Positions 11,114 to 20,091 of a stretch of DNA of 64,000 bases are shown here, piece after piece. This stretch comes from an uncultured Muribaculaceae bacterium (GTDB lineage: Bacteria > Bacteroidota > Bacteroidia > Bacteroidales > Muribaculaceae), in the NCBI GenBank assembly GCA_910589425.1, contig CAJUSZ010000011.1:11967-75966 (forward strand), in the 5' to 3' direction. The first letter of the stretch is position 1; each line of letters opens with the position of its first letter. A program made the translations under genes and the position numbers. The notes below the pieces were generated by a model. That model did no database searches and had not been told where the DNA came from. It was given only the letters and a program-made list of their open reading frames with translations.

Positions 11114-14100
11114 TCAATCGTTGAAGAAGTCCATTGCGGATTTTATGATTTCTGAGCGCCGTTCAGGATCGGTTATCGCCTCGATCGGAATGCTGAACAC
11201 GGCACGGCGGCTTTTACCCTTTTTGGAAAAAATGCCAGTCGCGGCACCCGAATCGGGAAGGATAGCGACGGTTTCCGAGTTTTTGTCCGCGGCAGACAGC
11301 GGATCCGGCTGCTCCACGATGTAGAAGTCTTCACGGAGTGTGTTGGAATATTCGGCGGATGACGCTGATGTTCCCGGCAGCGAAAGGGTGATTCTTCCCG
11401 TGCGGTCTCTTGATGATATGGAATCAAGTTCAACGCCAAGCACTTCTGACGTGAATCTCGCGTTTTCTTCCGAGCGGGACGGTTCGGATACGATATATTG
11501 TCCCGAAGCGATTATGTTGCCTCCTTTTGATGCGAAGTTCTTGAGGCGGGTCTTAAGTTCGTCGGTGAAAACCTCGTGATGCACGCCGCTTTTGCCGTTG
11601 CCCACCACAGTGCGTTTCTGTTTGCCGAGAATAAGGTCTACGGTCTTGTGGTCAGAGAGCTTTACATCTCCTTTCTCCACAGCCGAAACTGACGAGCTTA
11701 CAAATCCGTAGCCGGCCGACTGAAGCGCTTCGCCGTGAACCGACGGATAGTCGAATGTGTTTCCGCCGATCACTTTTGTGGTGTAATTCTGTGAACTCCG
11801 TCCGAAAGACTCTCCGGCTCCGCGGCGGAATTCGGTCTGATGGCCGGCAAAGGAGATGTCTCTCACATACGGAACCCCGAAATCATCTTCAGAGCGGAAA
11901 CCGGCATTTCCGTTCTCGGAAAAATGCTCCGGGCCGCTTGTGCGGGTGAAACCGTTGACAACCAGTACCGGCTGGCTTCCATTCTCAGCCTCGCGGAGAG
12001 CGAGTGTCTCAGAGGGAAATGAAAGACCGCCGTCGTTTGCCGCGATGATGCGGAAACTGTGGATTTCATTGTCGGCTGTCCGGACGTCGAAATGTGTGGA
12101 ATGCGTTTCCCCGATCTTGTGGAATCCGAGGTCGCTGCCGCTTCTCTCAAGAATTATGTATTTTTTCGGAGTGGCCGTAGGTTCGATCGGATCAGCTGTG
12201 GCGGCCCATTGCAGGCGGTAATGGTCTTTTTTTGTACGCCTGATGGAGAAATCTTTCACAGGCAAAGGCTGCACGATGAATTCCCTGCCTTTGCGTTCGG
12301 CCATGAACCGTCCGAGAGCTTTGTAGATGGATCGTCCTACGGTGAAACGGAATCCGGGGTCAAGGCCGTATTGCATATCGGCGAAATTCTGGTGGCTCAT
12401 CAGCTCTATCAGTGATGTGGGCACTTCGGGGACACGGGCCTCGACGTATGATTTGTCCCACATGGAACGCCGTGTCCATGACGGTTCGTAGGACTGGCGG
12501 ATGTCGCCTGTGATCTGTCTCATGAGCATGTCGGTGAGCATCCGCGAGTTTATCCTGGGGGTACCGTCTTCGTAGGAATCCCCGCCATTGGTGTAGTATA
12601 TGCCGAGTGTCCCGACGAAACTGTCGTCGGAGCGTTTCCCTGCGTCGGAATGCAGAGCCATGCAGACATCGACTGGAATGTTGAGCCCTTCGGCGTTAGG
12701 CAGGACCCTGGATCCTCCGGCAAGCCAGTTCACCCAATGTCCGCGGCCTGTGTAGTCATCTTTGTAGTCGTTGGCTCCATGATAGGGTGAGTATACACTT
12801 TCGGGGGCGCCGGCCCAATGCAGCCAGTAGCGGGCGCCTTCCACAAAGCGTGGCATCCCGGAGGTGCGGAACACCGGTGTGCGTCCCTTGTTGACTGAAA
12901 AATTCATAGGCTCTGCGGGAACAGAGGTGTCGGCCGGTGCCGAATCCACATCGCCCTCTCCCTCTTCGTCAGCATCGGGGGTGTCGGCTGTCTCCTCATC
13001 CTCTTCAGCGGGGGTGTTTTCAGGCGTAGATGGATCGTAGTATATGTCAGATCGGTTTGGGCTGCGGGCTATGTTGCCCATTCCTCCTCCGATCTTCACG
13101 GCGTCGGCCGTGATGATCTTTCCGTCTGCTTTCCCGGATATGTTGGTCAGGGCCACCACAGGCTCGGAGTCGCTGAATCCGGCTTCGAGAGGGAATGTCC
13201 CGAGATAGATCCACGTGCCGCCGCCCATTGTCTGGTTTACATGGAACTCTTTGCTGCCTCCCGAATAGTTGACTGTGTAGTGGGCGTCTTCAGTGGAGTT
13301 GGGAAGAGTCTTGTAGCTGACGTAGACGGCATATTCCCCATCTTCGGGAATATCCGCATACCAGGCGGCGACCGACGGTTTGCCTGAGCGTATTGTGGTG
13401 GTCTGGCGGTATGTGCCGTTCTCGAAAGGATTCTCAGTGTCGCGGAAATCAGGAAGGTCATATATGAATCCGTCCAGTTCGCCTGTATTCCAGGGGGCAA
13501 CGCCGGTTTGTTCTTTGTAGTATGGTTGGGAATAGACGGTGCCGTCGGGGTTTGTGTCGTTGTCGACAATTACTTCGTGTACGTTTGTGTCCCGTTCCTT
13601 CGGAAGCATGACGTATGCTCCGGCATTCTCAAGCATCGGCACTGCATACGGAAGTATGTAGCCCATTGTGTGAAGGTCTTCCACGGTCTCGAAAAGCAGT
13701 GGTCGCTGCCATTGCCAGGCTCCCCCCTTGAAATACCGGCCGTGGCTCGACCAAAGAGCTACGATGTCGCCTTTCATCCCTTTTGAAGGATTCACCCAAG
13801 GGTCGCGCTCTACGACGAAAGGAATGTTCGTGCGGTATTTCTCAGGTAGTTTGTCAACTTTCGTGATATAATATGCCATCGGCCTGTTGCGTACGGTCAG
13901 AGCTACAGACATGTCGCGGAAAGGCTCGGGTAAATGGCGTTTCACCTCCTGTTGCAACGAACTTATGAATTCCTGCGTAACGGGAAGATATGTGTAATTC
14001 TCGTTCAGGCTGACTTTGGTTGTGCGGTTGACAGAGTCGGTTTTCACACTATTGACTCGCAGCCCTCCGGGATTAAGTTTGGCGGGAATCCATTTGTTGA

Positions 14101-14422
14101 GGGCATCGTTCACGGCAAGCGTCAATGAATCTGAAAGCACCGGATCCGGAGCCTGGACGACAGCACGCTTGGCCGGGCGCTTGGTGCTGTATCTTTTCTT
14201 GGCCGATCTGTTGCGGCTTTTGTTTTTCTTTGATTTTGACGAAGATTTCTTTTTGGAAAAACTTTTCTTCTTCTTATTATTCTTTTGGGATTTTTTCTTC
14301 TTTTTGGAAGATGTCTGGGATGTGCGGGCTTTTGCTTCCGCCACTGAAAAATCTCCGGTAGCACCGAATGTGATAGCCGCGGCAGCAAATATGTATGTTA
14401 ACTTTTTAAGAAACAACTTCAT
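11114..14422 (-). CDS. Exported zinc amidase-like protein with golvesin/xanthan-lyase-type insert
   Basis: The 1102-residue protein starts with a signal peptide (MKLFLKKLTYIFAAAAITFG) and a striking lysine/serine tract at 40-88. It then shows the pieces of an N-acetylmuramoyl-L-alanine amidase in order: SSHGRY (His227), PKERD (274-278), MALHSDAG (His591) and LIELMSHQN (Glu673). A golvesin C-terminal-like domain (about 330-450) and an acidic linker (470-500) are inserted between the first and second halves. It probably cuts peptide from murein in the periplasm, and it leads the operon that ends in AmpG. The ATG at 14422 is chosen because the promoter lies at 14492-14523 and the signal peptide begins here. 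Confidence 0.82.
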   Translation of the reverse strand: MKLFLKKLTYIFAAAAITFGATGDFSVAEAKARTSQTSSKKKKKSQKNNKKKKSFSKKKSSSKSKKNKSRNRSAKKRYSTKRPAKRAVVQAPDPVLSDSLTLAVNDALNKWIPAKLNPGGLRVNSVKTDSVNRTTKVSLNENYTYLPVTQEFISSLQQEVKRHLPEPFRDMSVALTVRNRPMAYYITKVDKLPEKYRTNIPFVVERDPWVNPSKGMKGDIVALWSSHGRYFKGGAWQWQRPLLFETVEDLHTMGYILPYAVPMLENAGAYVMLPKERDTNVHEVIVDNDTNPDGTVYSQPYYKEQTGVAPWNTGELDGFIYDLPDFRDTENPFENGTYRQTTTIRSGKPSVAAWYADIPEDGEYAVYVSYKTLPNSTEDAHYTVNYSGGSKEFHVNQTMGGGTWIYLGTFPLEAGFSDSEPVVALTNISGKADGKIITADAVKIGGGMGNIARSPNRSDIYYDPSTPENTPAEEDEETADTPDADEEGEGDVDSAPADTSVPAEPMNFSVNKGRTPVFRTSGMPRFVEGARYWLHWAGAPESVYSPYHGANDYKDDYTGRGHWVNWLAGGSRVLPNAEGLNIPVDVCMALHSDAGKRSDDSFVGTLGIYYTNGGDSYEDGTPRINSRMLTDMLMRQITGDIRQSYEPSWTRRSMWDKSYVEARVPEVPTSLIELMSHQNFADMQYGLDPGFRFTVGRSIYKALGRFMAERKGREFIVQPLPVKDFSIRRTKKDHYRLQWAATADPIEPTATPKKYIILERSGSDLGFHKIGETHSTHFDVRTADNEIHSFRIIAANDGGLSFPSETLALREAENGSQPVLVVNGFTRTSGPEHFSENGNAGFRSEDDFGVPYVRDISFAGHQTEFRRGAGESFGRSSQNYTTKVIGGNTFDYPSVHGEALQSAGYGFVSSSVSAVEKGDVKLSDHKTVDLILGKQKRTVVGNGKSGVHHEVFTDELKTRLKNFASKGGNIIASGQYIVSEPSRSEENARFTSEVLGVELDSISSRDRTGRITLSLPGTSASSAEYSNTLREDFYIVEQPDPLSAADKNSETVAILPDSGAATGIFSKKGKSRRAVFSIPIEAITDPERRSEIIKSAMDFFND

Positions 14423-14491
14423 GGTTGATAATGGGATTGGTGTGTTATGACACAATTCCCGCCAGTCCCGGCGGGAAAACATAAAGTCCTA

Positions 14492-14523
14492 CAAAGTTAA
14501 CGAAAATCCGGCTGGAATCCAAA
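14492..14523 (-). promoter_or_regulatory. Promoter of the cell-wall (amidase to AmpG) operon
   Basis: On the minus strand TTTG (14520-14523) is followed after 20 bases by TAACTTTG (14492-14499). Transcription would start near 14486, giving an untranslated leader of about 60 bases before the amidase ATG. Confidence 0.8.
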
Positions 14524-14579
14524 CATGCAGATTTAAAAACCGTTAAAACAATGCGGGGATAGGCAGGCAGGAAATTGTC

Positions 14580-15665
14580 TCAGCGGCCGGTGGCACGGCG
14601 TATCAGTTCGCGCCCTCTGATGAGGGAGAGCATCAACCGGAAATTGGATGTGCGGAAAGCATGGTAGCTCAGACGGTGAGTAAGAGGGAGCATCCCGGTA
14701 GGGAAATATTTGTCGCAGCGTTCGAGTATCGGATAATTCTGCTGCCGGCTGAACCATAGCCTCAATTCATTTTCGGGCATATCGGACAGGAAAAAGTTTT
14801 TCATGAAAGCCCTGACGATGTCTATCGCATATCTGTAGGCGTATTCACATGCCTGTTGTGGAAATCCGTCTGCCAGGATCATGGTTTCCATTGACTCGGC
14901 TGTCTGCAATGCGCGGGCGATCATGTCCGCGGCCGGGCGGTGGCTTCTGGAACTGGGGTTCGTGCGGTAGAAATATACGATATCAGGCACGATTCCGGCT
15001 GATCTGGCCTTTGTAAGAAACTGATAGCAGAAGAGATAGTCTTCGCTGATGCAGTGGGGGCGCTCGTCGAAGCGCAGTTTGTTCCGGCTGATTATTTCGT
15101 GCCTGAACACGGCTGAACATGCTGATCCACCGAAATTCAGATTTTTGTCCGCTTTCCTCACCGGATATGCGAATGTGCAGAGTGCCATTTGCCTGAGATC
15201 GGCCTCATTGTCGAAAATCTGTTCGGTTTCTGAAAATGGAGGGACTTTCCAGGGTTCGGGATGTTTGTCGGTGAAATCGGCCATTGCCCCGCGTGCTATG
15301 TCAAGCTTGTTGACTCTGGCGAAGTCAACAAGCCTGCTGTATGCGTCTTTGGGAATCCGGTCGTCGGCGTCAATGAATGTAACGAACTCTCCGCGCGCGG
15401 CAAGCAAAGCCCTGTTGCGGGCTATTCCCGGACCGCCGTTACGTTCCATCGCGATCACATTTACACGGCTGTCGGTTGCAGCGATTTCGTATGCGACCGA
15501 CAGCGTGGAATCGGTAGAGCAGTCATCAGCGATGATCAGCTCCAGATCCTTGAAAGTCTGCGCCAGAACGCAATCCGCTGCCTCGCGTATGAATGCCGCG
15601 GCATTGTAGGCGGGCATGATCACGCTCAGCACCGGCGGCTGTCGGTGGTTCTTGTCCGGTTCCAT
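14580..15665 (-). CDS. Family 2 glycosyltransferase
   Basis: The 361-residue protein has the GT2 fold at its N-terminus: LSVIMPAYNAAAFIREA, LIIADDCSTDST, NGGPGIARNRAL and the metal-binding FIDADDRIP, with a SEDYLFCYQFL motif further on. There is no membrane segment. It probably adds a sugar to a surface glycan or lipid-linked intermediate; donor and acceptor are unknown. I chose the ATG at 15665 because it is 16 bases after the bcp stop, while a longer reading would run into bcp. It is the last gene of the CstA operon. Confidence 0.88.
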   Translation of the reverse strand: MEPDKNHRQPPVLSVIMPAYNAAAFIREAADCVLAQTFKDLELIIADDCSTDSTLSVAYEIAATDSRVNVIAMERNGGPGIARNRALLAARGEFVTFIDADDRIPKDAYSRLVDFARVNKLDIARGAMADFTDKHPEPWKVPPFSETEQIFDNEADLRQMALCTFAYPVRKADKNLNFGGSACSAVFRHEIISRNKLRFDERPHCISEDYLFCYQFLTKARSAGIVPDIVYFYRTNPSSRSHRPAADMIARALQTAESMETMILADGFPQQACEYAYRYAIDIVRAFMKNFFLSDMPENELRLWFSRQQNYPILERCDKYFPTGMLPLTHRLSYHAFRTSNFRLMLSLIRGRELIRRATGR

Positions 15666-15681
15666 GTAATGATTCCCCTGA

Positions 15682-16134
15682 TTATTGCAGAAGTTTCTCG
15701 ATCTGTCCAGATGCGTTTTTGGTGTCAACCTTGCGGATGATATGTGTTATTGTATGGTCTGTGTCGACGATAAATGTGGTTCTCATGATCCCCATGTATT
15801 CTCTTCCTGCCATTTTCTTGAGTTGCCATACGCCTGTCTCTTCACATAGCCGGTGGTCTGTGTCGGCAATGAGAATGAAAGGAAGCTGGTGTTTGTCAGC
15901 GAATTTGATATGACTCGACTGGGAATCTTTGCTGACTCCGATCACTATATATCCCCGGTTTGTCCATTCTTCATATCCGTCTCTGAGCGAACAGGCCTCG
16001 GCGGTGCAGCCCGGGGTGTTGTCTTTAGGATAAAAATAGATTATGAATTTCTTTCCGGGGAAATCGGAAAGTCTGATCTCTTTGCCATTGGCGTCCGGAC
16101 CGAGAAGGTCGGGAAATTTATCACCTTGTTCCAT
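15682..16134 (-). CDS. bcp: Thioredoxin-dependent thiol peroxidase (Bcp/PrxQ)
   Basis: The 150-residue peroxiredoxin has the PKDNTPGCTAEACSLRD motif near residues 36-52, with the peroxidatic Cys in PGCT and a second Cys five residues later as in the 2-Cys PrxQ subtype, plus RTTFIVD near the C-terminus. It reduces hydrogen and alkyl peroxides in the cytoplasm using thioredoxin. Length fits the family. It starts 13 bases after the PHP gene, so it is co-transcribed with it. Confidence 0.95.
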   Translation of the reverse strand: MEQGDKFPDLLGPDANGKEIRLSDFPGKKFIIYFYPKDNTPGCTAEACSLRDGYEEWTNRGYIVIGVSKDSQSSHIKFADKHQLPFILIADTDHRLCEETGVWQLKKMAGREYMGIMRTTFIVDTDHTITHIIRKVDTKNASGQIEKLLQ

Positions 16135-16147
16135 GTATGTGCTTTAT

Positions 16148-16993
16148 TTATTTGCTGTCGTTACGTTCTGTGATTGAGTCTCTTGTCCGGGCGAGCAGCC
16201 TGATGGCCTCGTCCCGTCCCTCCTCGATCTTGTCGGGATAGTGTGCGTCGCTGTTGACTGCCAGTGGAATCCCGGCTCTTATGAGTTTTTCCCACCATCT
16301 CTGATGAGGGAAAAACCGATTCTTGCTATTGATGTATTTTGTGTTGATCTCCACAACAATTCCGGCAGACTGCGCGTGAGAGACAACATCGTCGATCAAG
16401 GCTTCATACCAGAATCTGTTTTCAATGTCGGGATCGGCGGCCACGGCATTCTGGGCGATCTTGTCGAAATGTCCGAGCATATCGAATCCTCCGCGTTCGA
16501 GCATGAGAAGTGTCTGTTCGAAAAACCGCTCTACGACATAGCGCAAATCCCCACGGAATCCATCCTTAAGGTTGCCGAGAAATCTTTGCTGGCTTCCGTC
16601 GCAGTCAATCAGGATTCCATCTTGGTTCGGGACGAAATGGACTGAGCCTATCCAGTAGTCGAGATCCAGCTTGTGGAAAAAATCGATGTGCGGGCCGAAA
16701 TCCGCTGAAAGGAAGTCAATCTCCATAGCGGCATAGAGCGCCGGAAGTTTCTCCGGGAGCGACCGCAGGCGGTCTGTCTCATCGATAAATGCCCTGACAT
16801 CATCCGCGCTCATGTTGCATGGCGATTCAATGCATAGGGGGGAGTGGGGTGTGAATCCATAGTGGAGCATACCGGAGTCTGCGGCTGCCCTCGCCATTGT
16901 CTCCATCGGTGCGTGTCCGTCGCAGAATTGCGTGTGCGAATGAAGATTATATCTGTCGGTCGATGCCGTTATGTCTGTGATAATGTTATTCAT
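16148..16993 (-). CDS. PHP-domain histidinol-phosphatase family protein
   Basis: The 281-residue protein is a PHP metal-dependent phosphoesterase: NLHSHTQFCDGHAPME holds the His-x-His metal motif, HYGFTPHSPL the next His, AMEIDFL the Glu, SVHF another His, GHFDKI and finally NSDAHYP the Asp-x-His. This order fits HisK-type histidinol phosphatases. No other histidine biosynthesis genes are near, so a different phosphate ester is possible. Its ATG overlaps the cstA stop by four bases (ATGA). Confidence 0.85.
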   Translation of the reverse strand: MNNIITDITASTDRYNLHSHTQFCDGHAPMETMARAAADSGMLHYGFTPHSPLCIESPCNMSADDVRAFIDETDRLRSLPEKLPALYAAMEIDFLSADFGPHIDFFHKLDLDYWIGSVHFVPNQDGILIDCDGSQQRFLGNLKDGFRGDLRYVVERFFEQTLLMLERGGFDMLGHFDKIAQNAVAADPDIENRFWYEALIDDVVSHAQSAGIVVEINTKYINSKNRFFPHQRWWEKLIRAGIPLAVNSDAHYPDKIEEGRDEAIRLLARTRDSITERNDSK

Positions 16994-18462
16994 CTGTTAG
17001 CCTGATCAGGGATTGGCGACATGTCGCGTGTGCGGATAAAGCGTACAAACATAACGAGCATGACGGCGGCCGTAGCCAAACCTATTCCCAGCGACAGCTC
17101 ATACCCGATTGAGAATCCCCAGAGGCTTTGGGTGAGAGAGCCGAAACCTTCGGGAGCGAAGAAGATATATGTTACCGTTACGACTGTCATGAACAAGGCT
17201 GGGACAAGGGTTATCATGTAAGGCTTGAAGCAGCGGGCGAGATAGACGGTGATTGTCCACAGGGTGAACACCGACAAAACCTGATTGCACCATGCGAAAT
17301 ATCTCCACAGCGCGTCGTAGGGAAGAAGCATTATCACGAAGCATAGCGCGAATATGGGGATGGAGACCATGAGACGCTTGACTATCTGTTTCTGCTTTAT
17401 GCCCATGAAATCGGCTGCGATAAGCCGGGCTGATCTCAGGGCTGTGTCGCCTGATGTGATCGGGGCGGCTATGACTCCGAGAATCGCGAGAATGCCACCG
17501 AATGTCCCGAGCCAGGATCTTGACAGGGTGTCGACCAGAAGCGCGGGCGAACCATTGCCGAGGAATTCCTGAAGCCCGGTATATCCACCGGTGAACGTAA
17601 TCGCCGCCGCGGCCCATATAAGCGCTACGATTCCTTCGGCCACCATGGCTCCATAGAAAACGGGACGGGCGTGTCTCTCATTTTTCAGGCACCGGGCCAT
17701 CATCGGACTTTGGGTGGCGTGGAAACCGGAGATGGCGCCGCATGCTATAGACACAAACATCATCGGGAAGATCGGATTTGCTTCCGGATCGGGCTTGTGG
17801 TTGTAGAATTGCTGCCACATTTCAGGCACGGAATCATGGTTTACGAACAGCATGACCATTATGCCGACCGCCATGAAGAGAAGTGCCACTCCGAAGAGGG
17901 GATATAACTTGCCGATCAGTTTGTCGACTGGCAAAAGAGTGGCGGCCATGTAATAGATGAAAATCACGATTATCCAGAACAGCTTGTCGAAACTGTCCGG
18001 TGTGAGCATGGCAAGGAGATCGGCCGGGTTGTAGACAAACACTGCTCCGACAAGAATCATGAGCAGCAGGGCAAACACCCGCATCACGTTCTTGATCTTT
18101 CCTCCGAGCTGATGTCCCACAATTTCAGGCAGCGATGCGCCCCTTTCCCTTAGCGACAGCATTCCGGCAAGATAGTCGTGGACCGCACCGGCAAATATCG
18201 TGCCGAACACAATCCAAAGGAATGCGGCCGGTCCGTACATCACACCCATGATCGCGCCGAATATCGGCCCGAGTCCAGCTATGTTGAGGAATTGTATCAG
18301 AAATATTTTCCAGGTAGGAAGCGGGACGTAGTCCACTCCGTCGGCCATCGTGTGGACCGGGGTCTTGCGGTTCGGATCGGCTCCGAATATTTTGCTGACA
18401 AAGCGCCCGTATGTGAAGTAGCCTGCTATGAGCAGACATAAGGCGATAACAAAACTGATCAT
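16990..18462 (-). CDS. cstA: CstA-family peptide or pyruvate transporter
   Basis: The 490-residue protein has about 13 hydrophobic segments with the CstA landmarks YFTYGRFVSKIFGADP, NIAGLGPIFGAIMG, FGTIFAGAVHDYLAGMLS and GFHATQSPMMARC. CstA proteins carry pyruvate or peptides during carbon limitation. It is shorter than E. coli CstA (701), which is usual for Bacteroidetes forms that lack the long C-terminal part. It is 39 bases after the PD40/TPR gene and overlaps the PHP gene. Confidence 0.9.
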   Translation of the reverse strand: MISFVIALCLLIAGYFTYGRFVSKIFGADPNRKTPVHTMADGVDYVPLPTWKIFLIQFLNIAGLGPIFGAIMGVMYGPAAFLWIVFGTIFAGAVHDYLAGMLSLRERGASLPEIVGHQLGGKIKNVMRVFALLLMILVGAVFVYNPADLLAMLTPDSFDKLFWIIVIFIYYMAATLLPVDKLIGKLYPLFGVALLFMAVGIMVMLFVNHDSVPEMWQQFYNHKPDPEANPIFPMMFVSIACGAISGFHATQSPMMARCLKNERHARPVFYGAMVAEGIVALIWAAAAITFTGGYTGLQEFLGNGSPALLVDTLSRSWLGTFGGILAILGVIAAPITSGDTALRSARLIAADFMGIKQKQIVKRLMVSIPIFALCFVIMLLPYDALWRYFAWCNQVLSVFTLWTITVYLARCFKPYMITLVPALFMTVVTVTYIFFAPEGFGSLTQSLWGFSIGYELSLGIGLATAAVMLVMFVRFIRTRDMSPIPDQANR

Positions 18463-18501
18463 TATGTCGTATGATGTGTATTTATGATTCTGAAGACTTT
18501 T

Positions 18502-19923
18502 TCACTGTTTTTTCTTTTCAGCGCGGAACACATCTGAACGGAGACGGGTCAGCCGGCCCAAATCTGTTTCCAGCGTTTTCTCAGATTGCCTGATCTCGGC
18601 CGCGAGGGTCTTGGATGGTGATGAGGCATATCGCTTGCGGAGTTCCTTGAGGGTGCTTTTGTCGGCGTCATATTTCCTGCATGCCTCCGTATAGGTCTTC
18701 ATTGCCTCGCGTCCTGCCTCGGTCTTGAAATCATCAAGCGATGTGTATACTATCCCTTTGCCGACGGGAAACCTGAAATCGGCCTTCTTTTCATGGGCGT
18801 CGGTGTCGATTTCCGCTATGGCTGCGAGAAGATCGGAATAATCCTTGTCTCCTTGCGTGTCGGAAATGCGGTCTATGCGGGCAAGTTTAATCACGTCATC
18901 CTCATCGGGGTTGCAATTGGTGCGGAAATCATTGACGGCGAAGACGTAGATTGTAACTTTCCCGTCCAGCCTGTTGCGGTCGGTAGCCCACCAGCCTATG
19001 CCGTTGGTCTCGTCGATGGCGAGCATGAAGTCGTCGTAGGGTGAGTTGTAGGGCATGCCGAGATTGCTTGGCTGGAGATATTCACCCGTGGCGGCATCGC
19101 GTGAGGCCACGAAAATATCGTATCCGCCGATCGATTCCGGACCGTCGTTGGCGAAATATAGAGTCAGTCCGTCAGGCATCATGAATGGAAAGTCGGAGAA
19201 ACCTTCGAGCAAGCCCTCTCCGGTAAGCACCGGCTCATGCCACGATCCGTCTGTAAGTCTCATTGACTCATAAATCCGGTGATTGCCGATTGAGTCCGGC
19301 TCTGCCCACATGATAAAATCCCCGGCTTCCGACATATATGCCATCGATGCGAACTGGCGGCTGTCGGGGTTTGGAATCTCGTCAGGAGACACGATGCGTC
19401 CGGAAGACATCGGCAGACGGTAACTTTTATAGAAATCGGAAAGGTCGGCCGTGATGCTGTCTATTACTGCGATTTTCTCGACACGGTTGAGAAAATCATT
19501 CGCCGTGGATATACGTTTCTCTTCCTCTTCCGCTTCGGGAGCAATAGGCTTTTTGACTTTGGTCTTAAGTTGGCGGTATTTTGCGTAGTTTTCTGACGCA
19601 AGGTCAAAATCATAATCGAGATAGGCGATCTTGCCGAGAAAACGATAGGCGTCGGCCACACCTTTCGACTTGGCTATTTCAAGGCAATGCCGCGCACCGG
19701 AATAATCTCCGGTCTCGAATTTGCATTCGCCCAGAAGAGCGTTCAGCACGCCGGTCTGGTTGCTTTTGGGTGCCCGTTCGAGTTCAGCCTGCAAGATGCC
19801 GATTGCCGCGTCGTAATCGGCGCAGTCGATAAGGGCGCGGGCGTCAGAGGCAATGTCGGCACTGATTCCGATTGATGACAACGACAGGATAACCGAAGCC
19901 AAAGAGAGTCTTGCTTTCATCAT
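18502..19923 (-). CDS. Exported TPR and PD40 beta-propeller protein
   Basis: The 473-residue protein starts with a signal peptide (MMKARLSLASVILSLSSIGISA), followed by about 100 residues of TPR-like helices (DYDAAIGILQAELERAP, GDYSGARHCLEIA). The middle has PD40/WD40-like strands, including DFPFMMPDGLTLYFAND and GGYDIFVASRD, which resemble the propeller of TolB and of PorE/OmpA-type T9SS accessory proteins. The C-terminus is a charged coiled coil. It is probably periplasmic and may recognise a peptide or another envelope protein. It is the first gene of the operon with cstA and follows a folded leader. Confidence 0.78.
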   Translation of the reverse strand: MMKARLSLASVILSLSSIGISADIASDARALIDCADYDAAIGILQAELERAPKSNQTGVLNALLGECKFETGDYSGARHCLEIAKSKGVADAYRFLGKIAYLDYDFDLASENYAKYRQLKTKVKKPIAPEAEEEEKRISTANDFLNRVEKIAVIDSITADLSDFYKSYRLPMSSGRIVSPDEIPNPDSRQFASMAYMSEAGDFIMWAEPDSIGNHRIYESMRLTDGSWHEPVLTGEGLLEGFSDFPFMMPDGLTLYFANDGPESIGGYDIFVASRDAATGEYLQPSNLGMPYNSPYDDFMLAIDETNGIGWWATDRNRLDGKVTIYVFAVNDFRTNCNPDEDDVIKLARIDRISDTQGDKDYSDLLAAIAEIDTDAHEKKADFRFPVGKGIVYTSLDDFKTEAGREAMKTYTEACRKYDADKSTLKELRKRYASSPSKTLAAEIRQSEKTLETDLGRLTRLRSDVFRAEKKKQ

Positions 19924-19956
19924 GATTATTGTTGAAAGTGTAGGAGCGAGCCAGGA

Positions 19957-20053
19957 TTATGCCCCCGGAGGCTCTGGGATTCTTAGAGACGGGGGACTAA
20001 GCTCATCGCCCCCTTATTGACGTGCCGGCATGAGTGTTGCCGGATGTCGGCAC
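19957..20053 (-). ncRNA. Folded 5' leader of the PD40/TPR-cstA operon
   Basis: The leader of about 130 bases on the minus strand can fold into a chain of stems: GTGCCGACAT with ATGCCGGCAC (10 pairs with one A-C mismatch, 20020-20053), GGGGG with CCCCC around a CGATGAGCTTAGT loop (near 19991-20014), and CTCT with AGAG just after. It lies exactly between a promoter and the first gene. I know of no family that fits it fully; it may be a riboswitch, a protein-binding leader or an mRNA-stabilising element. Confidence 0.45.
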
Positions 20054-20060
20054 GACAGCG

Positions 20061-20091
20061 CGAATTTACGAATAAATTCCGATATGACAAA
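20061..20091 (-). promoter_or_regulatory. Promoter of the PD40/TPR-cstA-PHP-bcp-GT2 operon
   Basis: On the minus strand TTTG (20088-20091) is followed after 19 bases by TAAATTCG (20061-20068), one base off TAnnTTTG. Transcription would begin near 20054, leaving a leader of about 130 bases. Confidence 0.65.

Noticed and set aside
14160..14310. Short tandem DNA repeat or CRISPR in the amidase gene
   Set aside because: The repeated look comes from the Lys/Ser codons; there are no evenly spaced identical units. No CRISPR array was found anywhere in the window.
19957..20053. Fluoride (crcB) riboswitch in the PD40 leader
   Set aside because: The start GGCGATGAG and the end CTCCTAC are alike, but the conserved AAC-containing middle is missing and no fluoride-related gene follows.
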